Made by a program: the position numbers and the translations under genes. The notes under the pieces were generated by a model. That model saw only the letters and a list, made by a program, of their open reading frames with translations, did not search any database and was not told the origin of the DNA. From Streptomyces sp. NBC_00461 (GTDB taxonomy: Bacteria; Actinomycetota; Actinomycetes; Streptomycetales; Streptomycetaceae), in assembly GCF_036013935.1 (NCBI RefSeq), contig NZ_CP107902.1:1707001-1771000 (forward strand): a stretch of 64,000 bases of DNA. Reading direction: 5' to 3'. Shown here in pieces: positions 53,824 through 64,000 of the stretch (its first letter is position 1; each line of letters begins with the position of its first letter).

Positions 53824-54926
53824 GTGGTCTTCCTTACGTCGGCGCCGACCGCGTCGGCGAGGGTGGCGTACGGGCTGGTGGCGAGGCGGGCGGCGAGGCC
53901 CTTGTGGATGGCGCGCCCCCAGAAGGGGCCCTCGTAGATGAAGGCGCTGTAGCCCTGGACAAGGGTGGCGCCGGCCAGGATGCGCTGCCAGGCGTCCTCG
54001 GCGTTCTCGATGCCGCCGACCCCCACCAGGGTGATGCGGTCGCCCACGCGCGCGTAGAGGCGGCGCAGCACCTCCAGGGAGCGGGCCTTCAGGGGCGCGC
54101 CGGACAGCCCGCCGGTCTCCTTCACCAGCGAGGGTTCGGATTTCAAACCGAGCCCCTCGCGCGCGATGGTGGTGTTCGTGGCGATGATCCCGTCCAGGCC
54201 GAGTTCGACGGCGAGGTCGGCGACGGCGTCGACGTCCTCGTCGGCGAGGTCCGGCGCGATCTTCACGAGCAGCGGGACACGGCGGGAGGTCACCGTACGG
54301 TCGGCGGCCTCGCGCACGGCGCTCAGCAGCGGGCGCAGCGCCTCGGTGGCCTGCAGGTTGCGCAGCCCGGGGGTGTTCGGGGACGAGACGTTCACGACCA
54401 GGTAGTCGGCATACGGCGCCAGCCGCTCGGCGGACTTCACGTAGTCCGCGGCGGCCTCGTCCTCGGGGACGACCTTGGTCTTGCCGATGTTGACGCCCAC
54501 GACGGTCCGGAAGACCGGCTCACGGGACGCCAGACGGGCCGCCACCGCCAGCGAGCCCTCGTTGTTGAAGCCCATGCGGTTGATCAGCGCCCGGTCCTTC
54601 ACGAGCCGGAACAGCCGCTTTTGGGGGTTGCCGGGCTGTGCCTCCCCGGTCACGGTGCCGATCTCGACGTGATCGAAGCCGAGCATCGACATGCCGTCGA
54701 TCGCGACCGCGTTCTTGTCGAAGCCGGCGGCGAGCCCGAAGGGGCCGTGCATGCGCAGCCCGAACGCCTCGGTGCGCAGTTCCTTGTGGCGGGGGGCGAG
54801 TGCGGCCGCGACGAAGGTGCGCAGCACGGGGACGCGGACGGCGAGGCGGATCCAGCGGAAGGCCAGGTAGTGGGCCCGCTCCGGGTCCATCCGCTGGAAG
54901 ACGAGGTTGAAGAAGATCTTGTACAT
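53820..54926 (-). CDS. pyrD: Dihydroorotate dehydrogenase, class 2 (quinone)
   Basis: Membrane-associated flavoprotein of 368 residues. The N-terminal helix ([20 protein letters not shown]) is the class 2 membrane anchor. [46 protein letters not shown] (catalytic Ser) and [21 protein letters not shown] bind FMN. ATG 54926 follows GAGG. Separated from carB by only 51 bases that hold a very strong hairpin. Confidence 0.97.
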   Translation of the reverse strand: MYKIFFNLVFQRMDPERAHYLAFRWIRLAVRVPVLRTFVAAALAPRHKELRTEAFGLRMHGPFGLAAGFDKNAVAIDGMSMLGFDHVEIGTVTGEAQPGNPQKRLFRLVKDRALINRMGFNNEGSLAVAARLASREPVFRTVVGVNIGKTKVVPEDEAAADYVKSAERLAPYADYLVVNVSSPNTPGLRNLQATEALRPLLSAVREAADRTVTSRRVPLLVKIAPDLADEDVDAVADLAVELGLDGIIATNTTIAREGLGLKSEPSLVKETGGLSGAPLKARSLEVLRRLYARVGDRITLVGVGGIENAEDAWQRILAGATLVQGYSAFIYEGPFWGRAIHKGLAARLATSPYATLADAVGADVRKTT

Positions 54927-54940
54927 GGTGTCCTCACGAA

Positions 54941-54970
54941 GAGGGGGACACCGTTTCCGGTGTCCCCCTC
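54941..54970 (-). terminator. Strong hairpin between carB and pyrD
   Basis: GAGGGGGACACCG (54941-54953), loop TTTC, CGGTGTCCCCCTC (54958-54970): a perfect 13-bp stem eight bases after the carB stop and 14 before the pyrD start. There is no T-run on the minus strand, so it may be an mRNA-stability element, not a full terminator. Confidence 0.65.
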
Positions 54971-54977
54971 AGGGCTG

Positions 54978-58278
<3,301 letters not shown>

Positions 58279-58286
<8 letters not shown>

Positions 58287-59436
58287 GCTGGCCCTCCATC
58301 GGGACTGTGCTCATCAAAGAGGTGAAGCGGTCGAACAGGTAGGCGGCGTCGTGCGGGCCCGCTGCCGCTTCGGGGTGGTACTGGACGGAGAAGGCCGGCT
58401 GGTCGAGCAGCTGGAGCCCCTCCACGACGTTGTCGTTCAGGCAGACGTGCGAGACCTTGACGCGCCCGAACCTGGTCTCGCTGACCTGGTCGAGCGGCGC
58501 GTCCACGGCGAAGCCGTGGTTGTGCGCGGTGACCTCGACCTTGCCGGTCGTCCGGTCCTGGACGGGCTGGTTGATGCCCCGGTGGCCGTACTTCAGCTTG
58601 TAGGTGCCGAAGCCGAGCGCCCGCCCGAGGATCTGGTTGCCGAAGCAGATGCCGAACAGCGGCGTCTTCCGCTCCAGGACCGCGGTCATCAGCGCGACCG
58701 GGCCGTCGGCGGTCGCCGGGTCGCCGGGCCCGTTGGAGAAGAAGACCCCGTCGGGGGCGACGGCGTAGACGTCCTCCTCGGTGGCCGTGGCCGGCAGCAC
58801 ATGCACCTCGATGCCGCGCTCCGCCATGCGGTGCGGGGTCATGCCCTTGATGCCGAGGTCGATCGCAGCGACGGTGAACTTCTTCTCGCCGACCGCGGGG
58901 ACGACGTACGTCTCCTTGGTGGCGACCTCCTCGAAGAGGCTGGCGCCCTTCATGTGCGGCTGGGCCTGCACGCGCGCGACGAGCTCGGACTCGGCGGCGA
59001 TCGCCTCGCCGGAGAAGATCCCGGAGCGCATGGAGCCGCGCTCGCGCAGGTGGCGGGTGAGCGCGCGGGTGTCGATGCCGCTGATGCCGACGATGCCCTG
59101 CGCCACCAGCTCGTCGTCCAGGGAGCGCTTGGCGCGCCAGTTGGACGGCACGCGCGCGGGGTCGCGCACGACATAGCCGGAGACCCAGATGCGGCTCGAC
59201 TCGTCGTCCTCGTCGTTCCAGCCGGTGTTGCCGATCTGCGGGGCGGTCGCGACGACGATCTGGCGGTCGTACGACGGGTCGGTCAGAGTCTCCTGGTAGC
59301 CGGTCATGCCGGTGGAGAACACGGCCTCGCCGAAGGTCTCCCCCACGGCCCCGTAGGCACGGCCGCGGAAGATCCGGCCGTCCTCCAGGACGAGTACGGC
59401 GGGAACCTTGGAGGCTCCCCTTGTGGAGGTCGTCAT
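58279..59436 (-). CDS. carA: Carbamoyl-phosphate synthase small (glutaminase) subunit
   Basis: 385 residues. N-terminal CPSase small domain ([37 protein letters not shown]) and a class I glutamine amidotransferase with [13 protein letters not shown], nucleophile Cys in [16 protein letters not shown], and YHPEAAAGP bearing His and Glu. ATG 59436 overlaps the stop of the upstream PH-like gene by four bases (59433-59436). Confidence 0.98.
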
Positions 59437-60023
59437 CGTGCGCCTTCCGTTTCCGTCTTGTTGATCATGGAGTTGATGGTGTCGACCCACTCGGTGTGCT
59501 CGGCCGCCCGGTCGGAGCGGAACCCGGAGTCGATCAGTCGTTCGCCGTGCGCCCAGGTCACCACCAGCAGCCCGCCCTCGGTCAGGACCTTGCCGGCGAT
59601 GCCCTTGTCCAGCCGGGCCTCGCGCAGAGCCGCCAGGGGGACGAAGAAATCCGTCGCCCCGGGCCGTACGACGTCCAGACCCGTGTCCGTCAGCGTGAGC
59701 TCGACCCGGCTGCGGGTGCCGAGGCCGTGCGCCACGATGCGGTCCAGCCACTGACCGGCGGTCGTGGAGCCGTGGTAGCGGCCGCTCATCGTCAGTCTCA
59801 CCTCGCCGGGCTCTTCCGGCGCGGTGGGCAGCTCGGGGACGTCGCCCTGGAGCGTGCCGCGCCACTTCCAGCCCTCGCGCATCAGCCAGTAGACGAGCGC
59901 GACGAAGAGGGCGAGCCCGACGAGCCAGCCCGCGCGGGCGGCCCAGTCGGTCACCTCGGCCGACTTCTTCTCGGCGGCGAGTGCGGTCGAGAGTCCGGCG
60001 GCGAGCAGAGTTGCAGGTGTCAC
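59433..60023 (-). CDS. Membrane protein embedded in the pyr operon (PH-like domain)
   Basis: 196 residues. One or two hydrophobic segments ([21 protein letters not shown], about 31-50), then a cytoplasmic PH-like beta domain ([48 protein letters not shown]). GTG 60023 overlaps the pyrC stop (60020-60023) and its own stop overlaps carA. An equivalent gene sits at the same place in mycobacteria (Rv1382 between pyrC and carA, from memory). Tight coupling suggests a conserved accessory role, perhaps membrane tethering, but no function is established. Confidence 0.75.
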   Translation of the reverse strand: MTPATLLAAGLSTALAAEKKSAEVTDWAARAGWLVGLALFVALVYWLMREGWKWRGTLQGDVPELPTAPEEPGEVRLTMSGRYHGSTTAGQWLDRIVAHGLGTRSRVELTLTDTGLDVVRPGATDFFVPLAALREARLDKGIAGKVLTEGGLLVVTWAHGERLIDSGFRSDRAAEHTEWVDTINSMINKTETEGAR

Positions 60024-61306
60024 GTGAGCTTCCCGTCGACGAGCGTGGCCTTGCCCCGGAGCCACGTGTGCGTGACACGGCCCGGCAGCTCACGCCCTTC
60101 GTACGGGGTGTTGCGGCTGCGCGAGGCGAAGCCCGCGGGGTCCACCGACCCACGGTATTCCGTGTCGACGAGCGTGAGGTTGGCGGGCTCACCAGCCGAG
60201 ACGGGACGCCCGTGCCCCTGTGCCCGCCCGATGTCGGCGGGCTTGACGGACATGCGCTCGGCGACCCCGGCCCAGGTGAGGAGCCCGGTGTCCACCATGG
60301 TCTCCTGCACCACTGACAACGCGGTCTCCAGACCCACCATGCCCATGGCGGCCGCGGCCCACTCGCAGTCCTTGTCCTCGTGCGGGTGCGGGGCGTGGTC
60401 GGTGGCGACGATGTCGATCGTGCCGTCGGCGAGCGCCTCGCGCAGGGCGAGCACGTCGCGCTCGGTGCGCAGCGGCGGGTTGACCTTGTAGACCGGGTTG
60501 TACGACCGCACCAGCTCGTCCGTGAGGAGCAGGTGGTGCGGGGTGACCTCGGCGGTGACGTCGATGCCGCGGGACTTGGCCCAGCGGACGATCTCGACGG
60601 ACCCGGCGGTCGACAGGTGGCAGATGTGGACGCGGGAGCCGACGTGCTCGGCGAGCAGGACATCCCGGGCGATGATCGATTCTTCGGCCACCGCGGGCCA
60701 GCCCCCGAGCCCCAGCTCGGCCGAGACGATGCCCTCGTTCATCTGGGCGCCCTCGGTCAGCCGCGGCTCCTGCGCGTGCTGGGCGACGACCCCGCCGAAG
60801 GCCTTCACGTACTCCAGGGCGCGCCGCATGATCACGGCGTCGTCCACGCACTTGCCGTCGTCGGAGAAGACGGTGACGCCCGCCGCCGACTCGTGCATGG
60901 CGCCCAGCTCGGCGAGCTTCTTGCCCTCCAGGCCGACGGTGACGGCGCCGATGGGCTGCACATCGCAGTAGCCGTGCTCGCGGCCCAGCCGCCAGACCTG
61001 CTCGACGACGCCGGCGGTGTCGGCGACCGGGAAGGTGTTGGCCATGGCGAAGACGGCCGTGTACCCGCCGCTCGCCGCCGCGCGCGTGCCGGTCAGGACG
61101 GTCTCGGAGTCCTCGCGGCCCGGCTCACGCAGGTGGGTGTGCAGATCGACGAGCCCCGGCAGGAGCACCTTGCCGCCGGCCTCGACCACCTCGGCGCCCT
61201 CGTCGGAGAGCCCCGTCCCGACGGCCTCGATGACCTCACCGTCGATCAGCACGTCCTGCGGCTCGCCGCCGAGCACCTTCGCACCACGGATCAGGATCTT
61301 GCTCAT
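60020..61306 (-). CDS. pyrC: Dihydroorotase
   Basis: Third pyrimidine step. 428 residues, amidohydrolase fold. [18 protein letters not shown] carries the HxH metal motif, [19 protein letters not shown] the substrate loop, and [16 protein letters not shown] and [15 protein letters not shown] the later metal and catalytic residues. ATG 61306 has AGGAG upstream and lies five bases after the pyrB stop. Confidence 0.97.
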   Translation of the reverse strand: MSKILIRGAKVLGGEPQDVLIDGEVIEAVGTGLSDEGAEVVEAGGKVLLPGLVDLHTHLREPGREDSETVLTGTRAAASGGYTAVFAMANTFPVADTAGVVEQVWRLGREHGYCDVQPIGAVTVGLEGKKLAELGAMHESAAGVTVFSDDGKCVDDAVIMRRALEYVKAFGGVVAQHAQEPRLTEGAQMNEGIVSAELGLGGWPAVAEESIIARDVLLAEHVGSRVHICHLSTAGSVEIVRWAKSRGIDVTAEVTPHHLLLTDELVRSYNPVYKVNPPLRTERDVLALREALADGTIDIVATDHAPHPHEDKDCEWAAAAMGMVGLETALSVVQETMVDTGLLTWAGVAERMSVKPADIGRAQGHGRPVSAGEPANLTLVDTEYRGSVDPAGFASRSRNTPYEGRELPGRVTHTWLRGKATLVDGKLT

Positions 61307-61311
61307 GGTTC

Positions 61312-62292
61312 TTACTTCTCCTCGATGGTGCGGGCGTGGGTGACGGCGGGTTCGTTGCCACCGAGCAGCAGGTACAGGACGGCCATCCGGATGGACACTC
61401 CGTTTGCGACCTGCTCGACGACGGTGCAGCGGTCGGAGTCGGCGACCTCCGCGGTGATCTCCATGCCGCGGACCATCGGGCCGGGGTGCATCACGATGGC
61501 GTGCTCGGGCATCCGCGCCATGCGCTCGCCGTCGAGGCCGTAGCGCCGCGAGTACTCGCGCTCGGTCGGGAAGAAGGCGGCGTTCATGCGCTCGCGCTGG
61601 ACGCGGAGCATCATCACGGCGTCGGACTTGGGGAGTACGGCGTCGAGGTCGTAGGACACCTCGCAGGGCCAGCGCTCGACGCCGACCGGCACCAGCGTGG
61701 GCGGGGCGACGAGGGTGACCTCGGCGCCGAGGGTGTGCAGCAGGTCGACGTTGGAGCGGGCGACCCGGCTGTGCAGGACGTCCCCGACGATCGTGATCCG
61801 CTTGCCGGACAGGTCCTGTCCCAGGCCGGCGTCCCGGCCCACCAGACGGCGGCGCATGGTGAACGCGTCGAGCAGGGCCTGCGTGGGGTGCTGGTGGGTG
61901 CCGTCACCGGCGTTGATGACGGCGGCGTCGATCCAGCCCGAGGTGGCGAGGCGGTACGGCGCTCCGGAGGCGCCGTGCCGGATGACCACGGCGTCGACGC
62001 CCATGGCCTCCAGGGTCTGGGCGGTGTCCTTCAGGGACTCGCCCTTGGAGACGCTCGACCCCTTGGCGGTGAAGTTGATGACGTCCGCGGACAGGCGCTT
62101 CTCGGCGGCTTCGAAGGAGATACGCGTGCGCGTGGAGTCCTCGAAGAAGAGGTTGACGACGGTGCGGCCGCGCAGGGTCGGCAGTTTCTTGATCGGCCGG
62201 TCGGCGACCCTGGCCATCTCCTCGGCGGTGTCGAGGATCAGGACGGCGTCGTCGCGGGTGAGGTCGGCGGCCGAGATGAGATGACGCTGCAT
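61312..62292 (-). CDS. pyrB: Aspartate carbamoyltransferase catalytic subunit
   Basis: 326 residues. [23 protein letters not shown] contains the carbamoyl-phosphate-binding STRT motif, [14 protein letters not shown] and [18 protein letters not shown] the rest of the active site, and [12 protein letters not shown] [17 protein letters not shown] binds aspartate. No pyrI regulatory chain is present. ATG 62292. A 103-base gap separates it from pyrR. Confidence 0.98.
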   Translation of the reverse strand: MQRHLISAADLTRDDAVLILDTAEEMARVADRPIKKLPTLRGRTVVNLFFEDSTRTRISFEAAEKRLSADVINFTAKGSSVSKGESLKDTAQTLEAMGVDAVVIRHGASGAPYRLATSGWIDAAVINAGDGTHQHPTQALLDAFTMRRRLVGRDAGLGQDLSGKRITIVGDVLHSRVARSNVDLLHTLGAEVTLVAPPTLVPVGVERWPCEVSYDLDAVLPKSDAVMMLRVQRERMNAAFFPTEREYSRRYGLDGERMARMPEHAIVMHPGPMVRGMEITAEVADSDRCTVVEQVANGVSIRMAVLYLLLGGNEPAVTHARTIEEK

Positions 62293-62395
62293 CTGTCAGG
62301 CTCCGTAAGGCAGTTCAGGTTTGGGAGATTCCGGGCAGGCGGGCTCGTGCAGGGGCGCACTGAGCAGGCGTACGGCGGTGACGTACGCGCGCGTG

Positions 62396-62986
62396 CTACT
62401 GCTGCTCGCCCGGGGCGGCCGGCTTGGCACCGAGCAGCACGGTGTCGCGACCGTCCTCCTCGGCGAGCTGGACCTTGACCGTCTCCCGCAACGACGTGGG
62501 GAGGTTCTTGCCGACATAGTCGGCGCGGATGGGCAGTTCGCGGTGGCCGCGGTCGACGAGGACCGCGAGCTGCACCGCGCGCGGACGCCCGATGTCGTTC
62601 AGGCCGTCGAGGGCTGCGCGGATGGTGCGGCCGGAGAAGAGCACGTCGTCGACGAGGACGACAAGGCGGCCGTCGATGCCGTCACCGGGGATCTCGGTGC
62701 GGGCCAGCGCACGCGGGGGATGCATGCGCAGGTCGTCGCGGTACATGGTGATGTCGAGCGAACCGACGGGAATCTTCCGGTCGGTGATCTCCTCCAGCTT
62801 GGCGGCGAGCCGCTGCGCGAGGAAGACGCCCCGGGTCGGAATGCCGAGGAGCACCACGTCGTCGGCGCCCTTGGCGCGCTCGACGATCTCGTGGGCGATG
62901 CGGGTCAACACCCGCGCGATGTCGGGGCCTTCGAGAACGGGCCGGGCATCGGAGCCTTGCGTGTCCTGCTTGTCCTGCATGTCCAT
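62396..62986 (-). CDS. pyrR: Pyrimidine operon regulator / uracil phosphoribosyltransferase PyrR
   Basis: 196 residues. RNA-binding regulator with phosphoribosyltransferase fold: [21 protein letters not shown] is the PRPP loop and [18 protein letters not shown] the flexible-loop region. It binds pyr mRNA when UMP is high. ATG 62986 (alternatively 62980) is served by AGGAGG. The candidate PyrR-binding hairpin lies directly over that ribosome site, consistent with translational autoregulation in actinobacteria. First gene of the operon. Confidence 0.97.
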   Translation of the reverse strand: MDMQDKQDTQGSDARPVLEGPDIARVLTRIAHEIVERAKGADDVVLLGIPTRGVFLAQRLAAKLEEITDRKIPVGSLDITMYRDDLRMHPPRALARTEIPGDGIDGRLVVLVDDVLFSGRTIRAALDGLNDIGRPRAVQLAVLVDRGHRELPIRADYVGKNLPTSLRETVKVQLAEEDGRDTVLLGAKPAAPGEQQ

Positions 62987-63005
62987 AAGAAACGGACCTC
63001 CTTCT

Positions 63006-63021
63006 CCGCCTCACGGGACGG
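63006..63021 (-). promoter_or_regulatory. PyrR-binding hairpin next to the pyrR ribosome site
   Basis: Minus strand CCGTCCCGTGAGGCGG folds as CCG-(U)-CC-CGUGA-GG-CGG, matching the PyrR anti-antiterminator loop (UCCNGNGAGG). It is followed at once by AGAAGGAGG, the pyrR ribosome site, so protein binding could block translation. Confidence 0.75.
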
Positions 63022-63140
63022 ACCTTAAAGGACGTCGGATTTGCGCCATCCACGGTAGCAGGCCCTGACGACGCCCCTGATCACCCCCCTGGCGTAATCA
63101 GCCACCGCGGCCCCGGAAGAGTCGGTGTGGACCATTCGGC

Positions 63141-63179
63141 TTGACGCGCGAGAGTTACGCTGCGTAACCTCACAGTGAG
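63141..63179 (+). promoter_or_regulatory. bldD promoter with overlapping BldD-type operators
   Basis: TTGACG (63141-63146), 18-base spacer, TAACCT (63165-63170). Two palindromes cover the -10 and start: GTTACGCTGCGTAAC (63154-63168) and CTCACAGTGAG (63169-63179). The first fits the BldD box TNACNCNGNGTNA; BldD autorepression is established in S. coelicolor. Confidence 0.75.
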
Positions 63180-63239
63180 TTACCAGACGCGCGGCTCGGA
63201 CCCTCTGCAGCCGCGTCGACACAGTGTCCGGGGAGCTAT

Positions 63240-63740
63240 ATGTCCAGCGAATACGCCAAGCAGCTCGGGGCCAAGCTCCGGGCCATCCGCACCCAGCAGG
63301 GCCTTTCACTCCACGGTGTCGAGGAGAAGAGCCAGGGACGCTGGAAGGCGGTCGTGGTCGGTTCGTACGAGCGCGGTGACCGTGCCGTGACCGTACAGCG
63401 CCTCGCCGAACTGGCGGATTTCTACGGGGTCCCGGTGCAGGAACTCCTGCCGGGCACCACCCCCGGCGGCGCCGCCGAGCCGCCGCCGAAGCTGGTCCTG
63501 GACCTGGAGCGGCTGGCGACCGTGCCGGCCGAGAAGGCGGGCCCGCTGCAGAGGTACGCGGCGACGATCCAGTCGCAGCGCGGCGATTACAACGGCAAGG
63601 TGCTGTCGATCCGCCAGGACGACCTGCGCACACTCGCCGTCATCTACGACCAGTCCCCCTCGGTCCTCACCGAGCAGCTGATCAACTGGGGCGTGCTGGA
63701 CGCGGACGCCCGCCGCGCGGTCGCCCACGAAGAGGTCTGA
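63240..63740 (+). CDS. bldD: Developmental master regulator BldD
   Basis: 166 residues. An N-terminal XRE-type helix-turn-helix (LGAKLRAIRTQQGLSLHGVEEKS; VVVGSYERGDRAVTVQRLAELADFYG) and a C-terminal domain with the c-di-GMP signature RGD-X8-RQDD (QSQRGDYNGKVLSIRQDD, about 112-128). Tetrameric c-di-GMP dimerises BldD so that it represses sporulation genes during vegetative growth. ATG 63240 follows GGGGAG. Monocistronic: its own promoter with BldD sites upstream and a strong terminator downstream. Confidence 0.98.
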   Translation: MSSEYAKQLGAKLRAIRTQQGLSLHGVEEKSQGRWKAVVVGSYERGDRAVTVQRLAELADFYGVPVQELLPGTTPGGAAEPPPKLVLDLERLATVPAEKAGPLQRYAATIQSQRGDYNGKVLSIRQDDLRTLAVIYDQSPSVLTEQLINWGVLDADARRAVAHEEV

Positions 63741-63760
63741 CAGCTTTCAGCAGAAACGTG

Positions 63761-63805
63761 CCGCCGGGGGTGGCCGGAACTTCACTGTTCCGGCCACCCC
63801 GGCGG
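63761..63805 (+). terminator. bldD intrinsic terminator
   Basis: CCGCCGGGGGTGGCCGGAAC (63761-63780), loop TTCACT, then a 19-base right arm GTTCCGGCCACCCCGGCGG (63787-63805) with one bulged G, followed by CTTTCT. Confidence 0.9.
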
Positions 63806-63842
63806 CTTTCTGCGGCCCTCGACGGCCTCGCGGGCATGGGAA

Positions 63843-63884
63843 CGCCAGGGGGCCCGCAGTAATCACACTGCGGGCCCCCTGGCG
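63843..63884 (-). terminator. nusB-side terminator hairpin
   Basis: CGCCAGGGGGCCCGCAGT (63843-63860), loop AATCAC, ACTGCGGGCCCCCTGGCG (63867-63884): a perfect 18-bp stem 11 bases past the nusB stop. Confidence 0.9.
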
Positions 63885-63895
63885 ATGCCTGTCCC

Positions 63896-64000
63896 TTACG
63901 CCTCGTCCCGGCGCAGCGAGGGCTTCAGCTCCTTGAGCCGGCCCAGCAGGCCGTTGACGAAGGCGGGCGACTCGTCCGTGGAGAACTCCTTCGCGAGCTG
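63896..64000 (-). CDS. nusB: Transcription antitermination factor NusB (C-terminal end only)
   Basis: Only the last 34 codons are in the window: [22 protein letters not shown] then [12 protein letters not shown] and TAA (63896-63898). The FVNGLLGRL helix is the conserved C-terminal NusB segment (usually FVNGVLxxL). NusB pairs with NusE on boxA RNA for rRNA antitermination. Convergent with bldD, as in other Streptomyces. Confidence 0.88.
   Translation of the reverse strand, partial: QLAKEFSTDESPAFVNGLLGRLKELKPSLRRDEA

Overview
The window is high-GC actinobacterial chromosome, almost certainly from a Streptomyces. Marker genes are bldD, the actinobacterial integration host factor sIHF, a helicase-degenerate PriA, an SCO1431-family membrane peptide, many GTG starts and AGGAGG-type ribosome sites. 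Gene content and order resemble, from memory, the S. coelicolor SCO1431-SCO1490 core region; the pyr-sIHF-gmk-rpoZ-coaBC-metK-priA-fmt-rsmB-rpe-rib order is also kept in mycobacteria. No phage, IS element, CRISPR array, rRNA or tRNA gene was recognised.

Layout. 1-11.4 kb: a TetR regulator cut by the left edge, SCO1431-like peptide, Tat-exported C39-like peptidase, amino-acid permease, a helical unknown, a P-loop kinase-like protein, a TPR/AAA (CbxX/EccA-like) ATPase, two CBS-domain (HlyC/CorC-type) membrane proteins and a small PH-like membrane protein. 11.4-16 kb: hisG and hisE downstream of ribH-ribAB-ribM-ribE, with an FMN riboswitch ahead of ribE. 16-26.6 kb: an ECF41 sigma factor with its oxidoreductase partner, a divergent ROK regulator/MFS pair around a palindromic operator, an alginate-lyase-like enzyme, a uracil/xanthine permease, a membrane-anchored GH6 enzyme, a DUF5995 protein and an LLM/F420 oxidoreductase. 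26.6-38.4 kb is the most accessory part: a davA-davB lysine monooxygenase/amidase pair, a probable truncated secreted gene, a partial conservon (NIT kinase plus DUF742), an MFS exporter, an Lrp regulator with a cationic amino-acid permease, a decayed gene, GMP reductase GuaB1, and a lipoprotein RNase with a barstar inhibitor. 38.4-64 kb is core: SorC regulator, rpe, MMPL transporter, rsmB, fmt, an HTH protein, priA, metK, coaBC, rpoZ, gmk, sIHF, the pyr operon (pyrR-B-C-membrane protein-carA-carB-pyrD-pyrF), bldD and the end of nusB.

How parts work together. The rib genes form one FMN-controlled unit that includes the flavin transporter RibM and reads towards hisE-hisG. The pyr operon begins with a PyrR-binding hairpin next to the pyrR ribosome site. 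BldD-type palindromes overlap the bldD promoter. The most notable non-textbook signal is a shared array of CGTTGCG boxes, including an identical 13-mer and an identical 11-mer in the same order and 30-31 bp apart, upstream of both davA and the Lrp-linked cationic permease. It suggests a small lysine or basic amino-acid regulon. Several other intergenic signals (direct repeats, twin palindromes, tandem repeats, an AUU start candidate) are listed below.
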